From Candidatus Sumerlaeota bacterium (GTDB taxonomy: Bacteria; Sumerlaeota; Sumerlaeia; UBA8349): a DNA stretch of 60,751 bases. The number at the start of each line of letters is the position of its first letter. The first letter of the stretch is position 1. The translations under genes and the position numbers were made by a program. Where the stretch lies: NCBI GenBank assembly GCA_016931035.1, contig JAFGFN010000103.1, positions 1-60,751 of the forward strand, read 5' to 3'. Below are positions 26,094-34,433 of the stretch, piece by piece. The notes under the pieces were generated by a model. That model searched no databases, was not told the DNA's origin, and was given only the letters and a program-made list of their open reading frames with translations.

Positions 26094-26444
26094 GTGGAAG
26101 TCTCGGTCAGAGAACACGACAACAATCTCCTTCTGGCGCTCGATGGCGAGATTTCGTCGAGTTTCTCGAACATGTTGCGTGAGGAAGTCAAGAAGCACCT
26201 CACCAAGGAGACGAAGAACGTCTGTCTCGACATGCGCAAGGTCACGATGATCGACAGCGCCGGCCTCAGCGTTCTGTTCGGCATCAAGATGATGTGCGCG
26301 TGCGACGGCGCCAAACTTCACCTGCTCGCCCCCTCGGGCATCGCGCTCGACACGCTCGAAAAGGTCAGTTTCGACAAGGTCTTCGAGTTCGTTCCCGAGC
26401 CTAAGGCGGGACGGCTTATCAGGGATCTCTTCGGGTCCGACTAG
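26094..26444 (+). CDS. STAS-domain protein (anti-anti-sigma factor-like)
   Basis: A 116-residue single-domain protein with the STAS pattern: LLLALDGEISSSFSNMLREEV, VCLDMRKVTMIDSAGLSVLFG (the Ser in IDSAG is the usual phosphorylation site) and LLAPSGIALDTLEKVSFDKVF. Such proteins act as phosphorylatable partners of anti-sigma kinases. GTG start at 26094 with GGAGG 7 nt upstream. No cognate kinase or phosphatase is adjacent. Confidence 0.88.
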   Translation: MEVSVREHDNNLLLALDGEISSSFSNMLREEVKKHLTKETKNVCLDMRKVTMIDSAGLSVLFGIKMMCACDGAKLHLLAPSGIALDTLEKVSFDKVFEFVPEPKAGRLIRDLFGSD

Positions 26445-26521
26445 GATCGCTCACCGGCCTGACCGAACCCTTCCTTCCTGCATCGCTGTCTTGTGACGAA
26501 TCCGTTGGGTTCTTCCGGAAT

Positions 26522-26854
26522 TCAAGACGAAAGCTTCGCCGCCGCGAGGCGATTCAGGCTCACGCCCGCCTCGGCGGCCTTCACGGCCAGCTCGCGATGC
26601 ACGTCGGGGGGAACGCGAACCACGAACTTCCCGCTGAAACGCCGTTTGGCCAGCGGCTCCGGGACGGGCTCGCGTCGCTTCTTCATATCCGCGACGACAT
26701 CGGCGACGATCGACCGGATTCCTCGAAGCGCGGCCTCGGGCGAGGAAGCGAGCCAGCTCAGACTCGGGAACTCCGCGCACAGACCGACATGTTCCCCGTC
26801 GTCTTCCGACCAGGTCACCCGGTACGTATAGCGGTCATGCGGAATGCTTTTCAT
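26522..26854 (-). CDS. hicB: HicB-family antitoxin
   Basis: A 110-residue antitoxin with an N-terminal partially degenerate RNase H-like HicB fold (YRVTWSEDDGEHVGLCAEFPSLSWLA, read as YRVTWSEDDGEHVGLCAEF then PSLSWLA) and a C-terminal ribbon-helix-helix-like part (GKFVVRVPPDVHRELAVKAA, then AGVSLN). It binds HicA and represses the operon. It follows the toxin gene with a 20-nt overlap, the usual toxin-first HicAB order. Confidence 0.88.
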   Translation of the reverse strand: MKSIPHDRYTYRVTWSEDDGEHVGLCAEFPSLSWLASSPEAALRGIRSIVADVVADMKKRREPVPEPLAKRRFSGKFVVRVPPDVHRELAVKAAEAGVSLNRLAAAKLSS

Positions 26855-27092
26855 ACTCCCACCTCTCGATCGCTCTCAGAACCTGTTTGACCCGATATGT
26901 TTTCGCTTTGCCCTTGTCGTTCTGGATATTGACCCGCGGGTCCCCCCGCCACGGCGTCTTGTACACGCGGTGGCTGGTTCCTTTCCGCCTTGGACGGCCG
27001 AAATAGCGATCGCACACGCGGCACAGATCGACGAACCGAATCCCTCGAGGCTCCGTCCGCATCCGGGCGATGATTTCTTCAAGGGTCGGCAT
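26835..27092 (-). CDS. hicA: HicA-family mRNA interferase toxin
   Basis: An 85-residue double-stranded-RNA-binding-fold toxin. The active-site His lies in KGTSHRVYKTPW, followed by DPRVNIQNDKGKAKTYRVKQV. HicA cleaves mRNA independently of ribosomes. The protein is longer than minimal HicA (~60 residues) at its N-terminus (MPTLEEIIARMRTEPRGIRF). It starts almost exactly at the predicted transcription start of its promoter. Confidence 0.85.
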   Translation of the reverse strand: MPTLEEIIARMRTEPRGIRFVDLCRVCDRYFGRPRRKGTSHRVYKTPWRGDPRVNIQNDKGKAKTYRVKQVLRAIERWEYEKHSA

Positions 27093-27098
27093 ACCTAT

Positions 27099-27126
27099 AT
27101 AGTATCATCTCTGATACTGCTGTCAA
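27099..27126 (-). promoter_or_regulatory. Promoter and putative operator of hicAB
   Basis: On the minus strand TTGACA (27126-27121) and TACTAT (27104-27099) are 16 nt apart. The perfect inverted repeat GTATCA-N4-TGATAC (27102-27117) occupies the spacer and part of the -10 box, the expected HicB operator position. The start site is predicted at or next to the hicA ATG (27092), so translation would begin without a leader. Confidence 0.6.
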
Positions 27127-27150
27127 GCGCCATTCTTGAAGGGGCGAGTC

Positions 27151-30100
27151 TCAATACAGCTGCCACACGTCGTCGGCGCGGGTGGGGGGTGGGGTGTATT
27201 CGTACGCGCCCATGTCCCACAAGCCGTCGGGCGGTTCGAGGGGATCGATCGAGAGTCCCAGAGCCGTCTCCAACCGGTCGATCATCGCGAGGATCGGATC
27301 CGGCGAAGTCGACGCGTCGACCGCGGGCGAGTCGGCCCTCAGGCGATATCGCTCGGGGTCGGTTCCGCCTTCCTGGACGAAGAGCGTCTCGCCCGGTTGC
27401 TGGGCGTGTCCGTGCTCCTCGAACGGCGTGAGCGACCGCAGCGGATAGCTCCCGCCGAAGAAATCGTCGTACTCGGCCAGGTGATTGTCCGCGGTGACGT
27501 ATTCCAGAACGGACGGATTGTAGTCCGAGTCGGAGAAATACGCGTGGGTCGGAAACGGATTCGACGCGGTGTGTTTGTGGAGGTTGTAGTCCATCGTCAG
27601 GCCGGGACACGACAGATCGTGGGTCGGGCTGTAGTACGAATCGGCGGGCGCGTTCTCGAGCTCGACGTCGCCCGTTTCGCATTCGCAGAAGATGTTGCCG
27701 ACGATGCGCGTGTCCGTGTAGTCGGGCGGATTAGGGCTTTGCGAACGATGCTTTCCCATCAGGACGCCCCGCATCGTGTGCCAGATCGTGTTGTTGTAGA
27801 TGTAGTTCGATCCGCTGCGGTGATTGTTGGCGTAGCCGATCCCCTGCATCCCGATATTCAGGATCGCGTTGCGATAGCACGACACGCCTCCCGCCCAGTC
27901 CATGTAGACGCCGTACGCGTGTTGGCCGTAGGGACTGGCGTGGAACCAGTAGCTGTTGTCGATGTCGCGCTCCTCGCGGGCCGAGGCCCAGCCGCGCGTG
28001 TCGCGAATCGCGTTGTCCATCACCAGCGCGTCGGTGAAGACCCCTTGGCCGTCGGCGTAGGCGTAGCGGCCGCCGTGAAACTTGATCGCGCCGGCGTCGG
28101 TGCCGTAGAGGCAACAGCGTTCGATCAGGTTGCCCTGGACCAAGACGTGGCCGGGATTGGGTCCGTAGAACTGCATCCCGTTATGTCCGACGTCGAAGAT
28201 GTGGTTATTCAGAATCGCCACCTTGTTGACCGGCGAAAACGAGAGACCCGCCGACCCGTCCCACGTCGGATAGATCGCGATTCGCCCAATCGTGCAGTTC
28301 TTGACGACGATCCCTTCGATCCCCGTGTAGTCGGCATAACCGGTCGATAGACTCCCGTCCTGCGGCCAGCTGTTGAAACTCATCGCCTCGCCGTCGATGT
28401 CGGCGATCGTGCATCCGTCGACGGTCGGGTTCAGGGTCTTGCGGCCCGAATCCACGTCCTGGTTGAACCACAGGCCGTAGACGCAATGCTCGATCGTGCA
28501 ACCCGCGATGGTCAATCCCGCCGACTCGTCGAGATGCCCGGTCAGCGCGACGATCGCCCCCGCGTCGCCGTTGTATATCTGAGGCGACGCGTCGCGGTCG
28601 ATGAAACGAAACGTCAGGTCGCGCAGCTCGACGTAGGAGCGCGCCGCCAGATCGAAGCCGTAGTATCGCTTGCCGATCTCGAGTTCGCCGAGCTCGCTCG
28701 ACGTGAGTCCGTCGCCGGTCAACAGATGGATTTTCTGATTCTCGCCCTGGCCGGTCTTGATCCATTCCCCCACCCGGTCCATCAGCTCGCTGTGGTTCTC
28801 GAGATAGTACCGCGCGCGCCGCCCGAATCCCGGCGAGCTGTCGTGATCGACCGTCTCGCTCACCGTAATCGTTCCCGACGTGTGTTCCTCGATGGTTCGG
28901 CGGAACTGATAGTGCCCCTGGTAGGTGTCCATCGCCCGGATCGTCGCGCCTGTCAGGTCCGTGAACGCGGCGAGATGCCCCGGTTCGAGTCCCGCATCGT
29001 CGGCGGTGTCCTTGAGTTCGTCGTACGAGTCGAACGAATCGTCGTCGGCGCGCCACCAGTTCTCGTGCACTTTCCACCAGGTCGTGACTTCCCAATCCGG
29101 CTCGCGCGCGCGGCGCAGGCGCTCGAACGAACCGCCCTGCGCGCGGCAGACGATGTCGGTCGAATAGTCGTGTTCCGAGTCGCCGCTCCAGCGCGTGTAG
29201 GTCCAGTCGGGCAGCTCGAGGACATAGACGTCGCGATAGTCGACCGAAGAGGGCAAGACGAGTTCGCCCGACGTCGCCCGGCGCCACGCCGCCGGCGCGA
29301 ACTGTTCCGAACCGCGAATCTCGACCGTGCCCGGGCCGGACTCCGCTTGATAAACGATGGGCGAACCGACCGTCCCGCTGCGCGCGGGCCGCGCGCTTTC
29401 GCGATAGATGCCGGGTCGGACGTGGACCGTGCATCCCGCCTGCGCCAGCGTGGCGGCGCGCTGAATGGTCCGGAGCGGATCGGACGTGCCGCCCTCGTTC
29501 GAGTCGTCGCCCGTCTCGGCGTCGACGTAGAGATCGTATAGGCGCGGCGAGCCGTATTCGACGTTGTCGTAGTAAATGAAGCCCGGCGGGGTGTTCGAGT
29601 TGTTCTTCCCGACCTGAACGATGTAGGCCGTGTCGAGCGCCTGACTGGGGGAGAGGACCTCGCGCGTTTTCACCCCGTCGAGCCAGACGGCGATCCACTC
29701 GTGCGCCTTGAAGCCGAGCGTGACGCGCGTCCACGCGTCGGGGAGCGAGAATTCGCCCGTATAGTCGTAGACCGACCCCCCTTCGGCGTTGTGCCAATGC
29801 AGATAGGCCTTGTAGTCCGCGCCCGGTGTTGCGTCCGGTTGATAAACGTAGAGCGAAGCCATCGTCAGCCATTGGGGCGAGGGACCGGCGGTCTTCCCGC
29901 GCAAATGCGCAATGCGGATCGATTCGCCCGGCAGCCAACCGCCGCCGCCCGTGTACGGGATCGAGATCGAAGCGGGATTGAAATGGAACGAGAGATACCC
30001 TTCGGCGGACTCGGGAAGGTCGCTGCGTTTGATCTGGCAATCGCTCTGTCCGGTGGTCACGCGCATCGCGTCGCTCGACGAGACGCCCATACCCGGCACG

Positions 30101-30273
30101 TGCTGCGGTGTCCCGTCGACCGACCACAGCGGGGAGATGCTCCCCTCGAAATCGTCCGACGCTTCGAGCCACAGTTCCGGCACGGTCTCCGGCGCGCCGG
30201 CTCGGGCGCTCGTCGCCACCAGGGGCGGGCCGAGCAAAGCGATAGCGACAAGGAGAAAGCGCAAGTTCGACAT
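27151..30273 (-). CDS. Secreted right-handed beta-helix (pectin-lyase-fold) protein
   Basis: A 1040-residue exported protein. A signal peptide (about 1-25, ending SARA) is followed by a concanavalin-like beta-sandwich region (about 40-245) and, from LYVDAETGDDSNEGGTSDPL near residue 248, a DUF1565/parallel beta-helix opening with RTIQRAATLAQAGCTVHVRPG. Repeated helix rungs (VVKNCTIG, VAILNNHIFDVGHNGM, VLVQGNLIERC) run to about 900. The family includes polysaccharide lyases and carbohydrate-binding proteins; the C-terminal motif DMGAYEY is common in them. No catalytic residues can be named. It lies downstream of the GH57-like gene on the same strand. Confidence 0.85.
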   Translation of the reverse strand: MSNLRFLLVAIALLGPPLVATSARAGAPETVPELWLEASDDFEGSISPLWSVDGTPQHVPGMGVSSSDAMRVTTGQSDCQIKRSDLPESAEGYLSFHFNPASISIPYTGGGGWLPGESIRIAHLRGKTAGPSPQWLTMASLYVYQPDATPGADYKAYLHWHNAEGGSVYDYTGEFSLPDAWTRVTLGFKAHEWIAVWLDGVKTREVLSPSQALDTAYIVQVGKNNSNTPPGFIYYDNVEYGSPRLYDLYVDAETGDDSNEGGTSDPLRTIQRAATLAQAGCTVHVRPGIYRESARPARSGTVGSPIVYQAESGPGTVEIRGSEQFAPAAWRRATSGELVLPSSVDYRDVYVLELPDWTYTRWSGDSEHDYSTDIVCRAQGGSFERLRRAREPDWEVTTWWKVHENWWRADDDSFDSYDELKDTADDAGLEPGHLAAFTDLTGATIRAMDTYQGHYQFRRTIEEHTSGTITVSETVDHDSSPGFGRRARYYLENHSELMDRVGEWIKTGQGENQKIHLLTGDGLTSSELGELEIGKRYYGFDLAARSYVELRDLTFRFIDRDASPQIYNGDAGAIVALTGHLDESAGLTIAGCTIEHCVYGLWFNQDVDSGRKTLNPTVDGCTIADIDGEAMSFNSWPQDGSLSTGYADYTGIEGIVVKNCTIGRIAIYPTWDGSAGLSFSPVNKVAILNNHIFDVGHNGMQFYGPNPGHVLVQGNLIERCCLYGTDAGAIKFHGGRYAYADGQGVFTDALVMDNAIRDTRGWASAREERDIDNSYWFHASPYGQHAYGVYMDWAGGVSCYRNAILNIGMQGIGYANNHRSGSNYIYNNTIWHTMRGVLMGKHRSQSPNPPDYTDTRIVGNIFCECETGDVELENAPADSYYSPTHDLSCPGLTMDYNLHKHTASNPFPTHAYFSDSDYNPSVLEYVTADNHLAEYDDFFGGSYPLRSLTPFEEHGHAQQPGETLFVQEGGTDPERYRLRADSPAVDASTSPDPILAMIDRLETALGLSIDPLEPPDGLWDMGAYEYTPPPTRADDVWQLY

Positions 30274-30479
30274 ATCTTTGGCTTTTGCGGTGCGTGTTGG
30301 TTGGCGCCGTGCGAAAGACTCGGCGCCTCGGAGAGCTGTTTGTTCTCTTCGGCACGCCCGAGCAGGGACTTAAGTGCCCCATTCCGAGAGTTTCGCGAAC
30401 TAATCCACAGGCGCAACGGGGGGTCGAGACGGGGGGGGCGCAAATCTGCGCCCGACTGTCGGGGCGATGCGATGGGGGG

Positions 30480-32537
30480 TTAGGCTTCGCGGACGCCGCA
30501 GAAGTAGGGGTTGGCCCATTGGTAGTTGGGGATGGCGATTTCGGCGCTCCAGTGGTGGCCGACGTTGGTGGAAATCTCTTCGTCGTCGGCGCTGAACAGG
30601 TCGCGGTGGCCGAACGGCGTGAGGTGGCGCGCGGCCGTGCGGCGCGCGGCGCGCTCGACCACGTTGAGGTCCGAGTCGCTCACCTCGGGCGCGAGCGCTT
30701 TCTTCCACGCGGTCTGACTCACGCCGTAGGAGGCCAAGTCGTAGCGCCGATAAGCGGAGGAGAAATCGAGGAGTTCGCGTTGGAGGACGCGCACGGTCTC
30801 GTTGGCGGCCTTGGTTTCGCCCAGGTACTTGTGGGCGGCGACGGCGTTGCAGAAGGCCAGGGTGAGCATCATCGCCGTTTGGAACATCCCGCGCTGGTCC
30901 ATGTTTTCGGAAGCGAGCGCGCACGAGTTTCCCGAATCGAGGAGGAAGAAGTAGGCCTGCGCCGCCGTCCCGGCGGCGGCGATCTCGTTGGGTTTCGCCT
31001 TGCGGCGGCACCCTTTGCGCAGGATGTCGTTGACCATCTCGTCGAGCCGGATGTCGGCCTCGCCCAGTTCGTGTTGAATGAAGTGCTCGCGCCAATAGAT
31101 CAGGGCGTAGCGCAGCAGGAACGCCCCGACGTTGCGTTCGACGGCGGCCTTGGCCTTGACGCCCGTGAGTTTGGCCAACAGGCCGAGTATGCCGCCCGTC
31201 ATCGTCGCGGGCTTGCCGCCCAGGAACTCGACGCACGCTTCGCGCGTCAGGTTCCATCCGACCTTCCAACCGGGCGAGACCACGCATTTCTGGCTGCCGC
31301 GCGAAAGCCGTCGTACATACGACGCGTTGGGCATCACGCGCGGCGTCTTGGCGCCGTCGATCGCCCAGCCGCGCCACTTGCCGAAACGGCTCTGCTCGCC
31401 CAGAGGGTCGGCCTGCGGAGGACGCGCCTCGATCTTCACGCCCATCGGCTCGTGCTTGCCCGAGCCGAAACGCTTGATCAGTTTGCGGCGCACGAACGTA
31501 TCGGGCGAGACGGCGAGATATCCCAGCTCGCAGAGCTTGAGGATTCGCTGTTCCAGGTTCACCGCCCCCTTGGGCGACTGGGTGAGCGCCTCGAGACTCT
31601 CGAAGTGCGACCAGGTGTAGTCGATGTTCTGAGCGCTCAGACCCCCGTCCACCTTGGCGATGGTGCGGTCGATGATCTTCTTGATCGACGGGTGGCTGGT
31701 CATCATCCAGTTGCTGAAAACCGGATCGCGGAAGACGAGCGAGATATCGCCGTCGTCGAGTCCGGGCATCTTGGCCGCGCACCAGGTCTTCATCAGTTTG
31801 TCGAGCGGCACTTTGGGCGCGTCAGTCGCGTCGAGCAGCAGGACCAAGTGCGGCTTGGTGAACTTGCGCTCGGCGCAGAACCGCGCGAACTCCTCGCGGA
31901 GCGTCTTGATCGTCTCGGGCGTCATCATCGCCTCGGGCGCCCAGAACGCCACCACCATCCGGTTCTCGCCGATCTTCTTGAGATAGCGCTCGTAGGCGCG
32001 AAGGATCGGGGCGTAGAAAGTCAGTCCGAGACGAATGCAGAGCTGGCGGTCGAACGGACGCGAAAGGAGCGGAAGAATGTTGTGGAACGGGGTTGTTACC
32101 GCGGGCGCGACCACGCCGTTCTCGAACAGCTCGATGAGTTTGCCGTAGGAGTTCTCGCCCGTCTCGTAGTCGTGCTCGATCAGGCGCGTCAGCGTGTCGG
32201 GGTCCACGGCGAGCGACATGAACGGAACCATCGTCGGTTCGCCGTAGTTGTTCTCCAAGGCCTGTTTCAGAAAAACGGTGACCCGAGTCAGAATTCGCCC
32301 AAACTCGCGGTAACACCGGATCGTCATCTCGGCCCAGTTGCGTCCCTTGACCTTGGTGTTGCCCACGGTCGTAGAGACGGGACTGAGTCGCTCGAAGAAT
32401 TGAGGCGGTTCGGAGAGCTGGTCGATCAGCTCCTCGAGGTCTTCGTCGAGATGAGGTTGCAGGACACGCTCGATATCGATACGCGATCCCGCCAGGCTCG
32501 TATAGGCGTGGTAGACCGGATGAAAGCGGTTTAGCAA
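30480..32537 (-). CDS. Uncharacterised 685-residue protein, possibly GH57-like
   Basis: The central third recalls GH57-type glucan enzymes: VVAPAVTTPFHNILPLL, a FYAPILRAYERYLKKIGENR segment, and AFWAPEAMMTPETIKTLREE, whose WAPE matches the WxPE motif that holds the catalytic Glu in that family. The N-terminal HxHQP-type motif expected for GH57 is not seen. The C-terminal 350 residues are unfamiliar (ending HWSAEIAIPNYQWANPYF). TTG start at 32537 with GGAG 9 nt upstream. The function is unassigned; the GH57 link is tentative. Confidence 0.6.
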   Translation of the reverse strand: MLNRFHPVYHAYTSLAGSRIDIERVLQPHLDEDLEELIDQLSEPPQFFERLSPVSTTVGNTKVKGRNWAEMTIRCYREFGRILTRVTVFLKQALENNYGEPTMVPFMSLAVDPDTLTRLIEHDYETGENSYGKLIELFENGVVAPAVTTPFHNILPLLSRPFDRQLCIRLGLTFYAPILRAYERYLKKIGENRMVVAFWAPEAMMTPETIKTLREEFARFCAERKFTKPHLVLLLDATDAPKVPLDKLMKTWCAAKMPGLDDGDISLVFRDPVFSNWMMTSHPSIKKIIDRTIAKVDGGLSAQNIDYTWSHFESLEALTQSPKGAVNLEQRILKLCELGYLAVSPDTFVRRKLIKRFGSGKHEPMGVKIEARPPQADPLGEQSRFGKWRGWAIDGAKTPRVMPNASYVRRLSRGSQKCVVSPGWKVGWNLTREACVEFLGGKPATMTGGILGLLAKLTGVKAKAAVERNVGAFLLRYALIYWREHFIQHELGEADIRLDEMVNDILRKGCRRKAKPNEIAAAGTAAQAYFFLLDSGNSCALASENMDQRGMFQTAMMLTLAFCNAVAAHKYLGETKAANETVRVLQRELLDFSSAYRRYDLASYGVSQTAWKKALAPEVSDSDLNVVERAARRTAARHLTPFGHRDLFSADDEEISTNVGHHWSAEIAIPNYQWANPYFCGVREA

Positions 32538-32695
32538 GGACCCGCACTCCTCTCGCCGTGTCGGTTCCGAAGGTCCGGAGATCGCGGCGGACCGAGCAGA
32601 ATCTCTAGCCGGATGACTGAGAATGCTCGGTTTATTATCTCATTCGCTCGCGAAGAGACCTCCTCCTCCATCCGCAGAGAGATTCCAGAACGGGG

Positions 32696-32725
32696 AGTTT
32701 ACCACGGCATGCGCCTGTGTGTCAA
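32696..32725 (-). promoter_or_regulatory. Sigma-70-type promoter for the 685-residue protein gene
   Basis: On the minus strand TTGACA (32725-32720) and TAAACT (32701-32696) are 18 nt apart. It lies about 160 nt upstream of the TTG start at 32537. The rest of the 270-bp gap (32538-32807) shows nothing I recognise. Confidence 0.5.
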
Positions 32726-32807
32726 GTATCCTTGCGTATCGGTCGCGGTTGATCGATGGGAAGCAATGGGAGGCCCTATGGCTCGGAATGAGGCCCACAG
32801 AAGGCCA

Positions 32808-34433
32808 CTATCGTCTATTTGTGTCCTGCTCCGTGGAGCGTGCGGTAGGCTCGGCGCTCTTCGTCGAGTCGTATTCGAGCAGCACGTAGTAGGCCCGGTG
32901 CCGGCGCCACGACTTGATGCGTCTGAGTGGGACTCGCTCGAGCACCTCGTCGAGCGAGTAGCCGACGGCGGTGAGCGGGCCGCGAAGATAGAGGCGGGGA
33001 CCCGGCCCGGACATCCAGCGGGCGGCGTTTTCGGCGCTAAACTCCCCGACCACCGTCACCGGCCGACTCACGCAACCGTTGAACCAATGTTGAAGGACGG
33101 CGCTTTCGGGGTGGCAGGCAAGAACCGGAGTCGGTTCCGGATAGTGTTTTTCGAAGTAGCGCCCAAAGTGTTTCATGCACTTGGCGTGATCGGCCCACTG
33201 AAAGTCCGTCTCGCCGCCCCATTCTCCTTTCCCCGCGCATGGGTTGACCAGCACGTCGCGCAGGAAGCCGTTCGATACGTTCTTTGCCGCGCGTTTCGGA
33301 TGCCAATGAATCGACAAGAGGCCGCAAAGGACCACATAGAGAATAACGGCGATAGGTCGGCGCCAAAGCCAGAAGCGGCGCAGGCTCCAGCCGGTCGCGA
33401 GGCACAGAAACGGTAGATAGACCATGAAGTGTCGAGACATAGGAAGATAGAGACTTCTCATGACGTGGGGAACGGAATAGATCGCGACCGTGAGAAACCC
33501 GAAGACGAGATACCGGCGCCACGAGAAATCCGCCTTGGCGGGCGGCTGCGGCCGTCGGAAGAGACCCAGGGCGAGAGCCGCAACGATCGAGGGGAGTTGG
33601 AGATAGGCGTCGTTCGAAATCGCGATGGCGCGGAACACCACTCTCGCGTGCACAAGAAGGCGCCGCCAATCGAGAGTCAGCGCGATCTGGTTGGCGTGGA
33701 ACTTGGCGACGACCGTCCCGGTCGCGAGGTAGCGGACCACACAGAAGACGGCTAGAACAACGAGAGGAACGCCGAGAAGCCACGTCCGTCGAAGATGCGA
33801 GCGCCAATCGCCCAAGCCTCTCTCCCGAACCGACTCGGAAAAGGCCAGGACCATCATGGGGGCGAGAAGGAGGAACCCCGTCAGCTTGCTCAGGACCATT
33901 GCCGAAGCGAACAGGACAAATCGCCCGGGGCGGTTCTTCCGGAGAAAGTAATAGGTCGCCGCTACAAAGAACGCCGTGTAGGGGATGTCGAGGTTGAACT
34001 GCACCGTCTGCGAGGCCAGGATGGGAATCCAGCTCGTCATCAGCGCCGTCCAGAACGCCGCCCCGCCCAACCCGAGGCGCCGTCCCGTCTTGTGCACGTA
34101 CAGCAGAAGCACGGCGCCGAGCGCGAGGTGGACGATTCGACCGACCGCGACCGAGACGCCGAAAACCCGCCACGCCAGCGCCGCGATCCAGTAAAGGAGA
34201 GTCGGATGGCCGACGTCGAAATCCCCCGTGACGAACGGCAACCAGGGGTGGAGATAGATGTTGTAGGTGTGGACGGACACGTATGCCGCGGCGTCCCCGA
34301 ACAAGGGGAGGCGCAAGTACTCGCGCAGCCAAAGGAGATTCCAGAGAAAGAAGAACGCCCAGATTGCCGCGTCGCTCCGGCTTGCGCGCCAAGCCAGGCG
34401 TTTCGCCTTGTCGAGCCAACCCAAAGGTGTCAT
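32808..34433 (-). CDS. GT-C-type polytopic membrane glycosyltransferase (PMT/ArnT-like)
   Basis: A 541-residue membrane protein with about ten hydrophobic segments. An early extracytoplasmic acidic motif, LFGDAAAYVSVHTYN, followed by DFDVGHPTLLYWIAALAWRVFG, is the first-loop pattern of GT-C (GT39/GT83-like) enzymes that use polyprenyl-phosphate sugars. The C-terminal soluble domain (about 400-541) is cysteine- and tryptophan-containing. The ATG at 34433 overlaps the stop of the upstream radical SAM gene by 4 nt. Donor and acceptor are unknown. Confidence 0.75.
   Translation of the reverse strand: MTPLGWLDKAKRLAWRASRSDAAIWAFFFLWNLLWLREYLRLPLFGDAAAYVSVHTYNIYLHPWLPFVTGDFDVGHPTLLYWIAALAWRVFGVSVAVGRIVHLALGAVLLLYVHKTGRRLGLGGAAFWTALMTSWIPILASQTVQFNLDIPYTAFFVAATYYFLRKNRPGRFVLFASAMVLSKLTGFLLLAPMMVLAFSESVRERGLGDWRSHLRRTWLLGVPLVVLAVFCVVRYLATGTVVAKFHANQIALTLDWRRLLVHARVVFRAIAISNDAYLQLPSIVAALALGLFRRPQPPAKADFSWRRYLVFGFLTVAIYSVPHVMRSLYLPMSRHFMVYLPFLCLATGWSLRRFWLWRRPIAVILYVVLCGLLSIHWHPKRAAKNVSNGFLRDVLVNPCAGKGEWGGETDFQWADHAKCMKHFGRYFEKHYPEPTPVLACHPESAVLQHWFNGCVSRPVTVVGEFSAENAARWMSGPGPRLYLRGPLTAVGYSLDEVLERVPLRRIKSWRRHRAYYVLLEYDSTKSAEPTARSTEQDTNRR

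Noticed and set aside
30285..32534. A 749-codon frame antisense to the 685-residue gene
   Set aside because: No ribosome-binding site or family motif; it arises from GC-rich third positions of the real gene.
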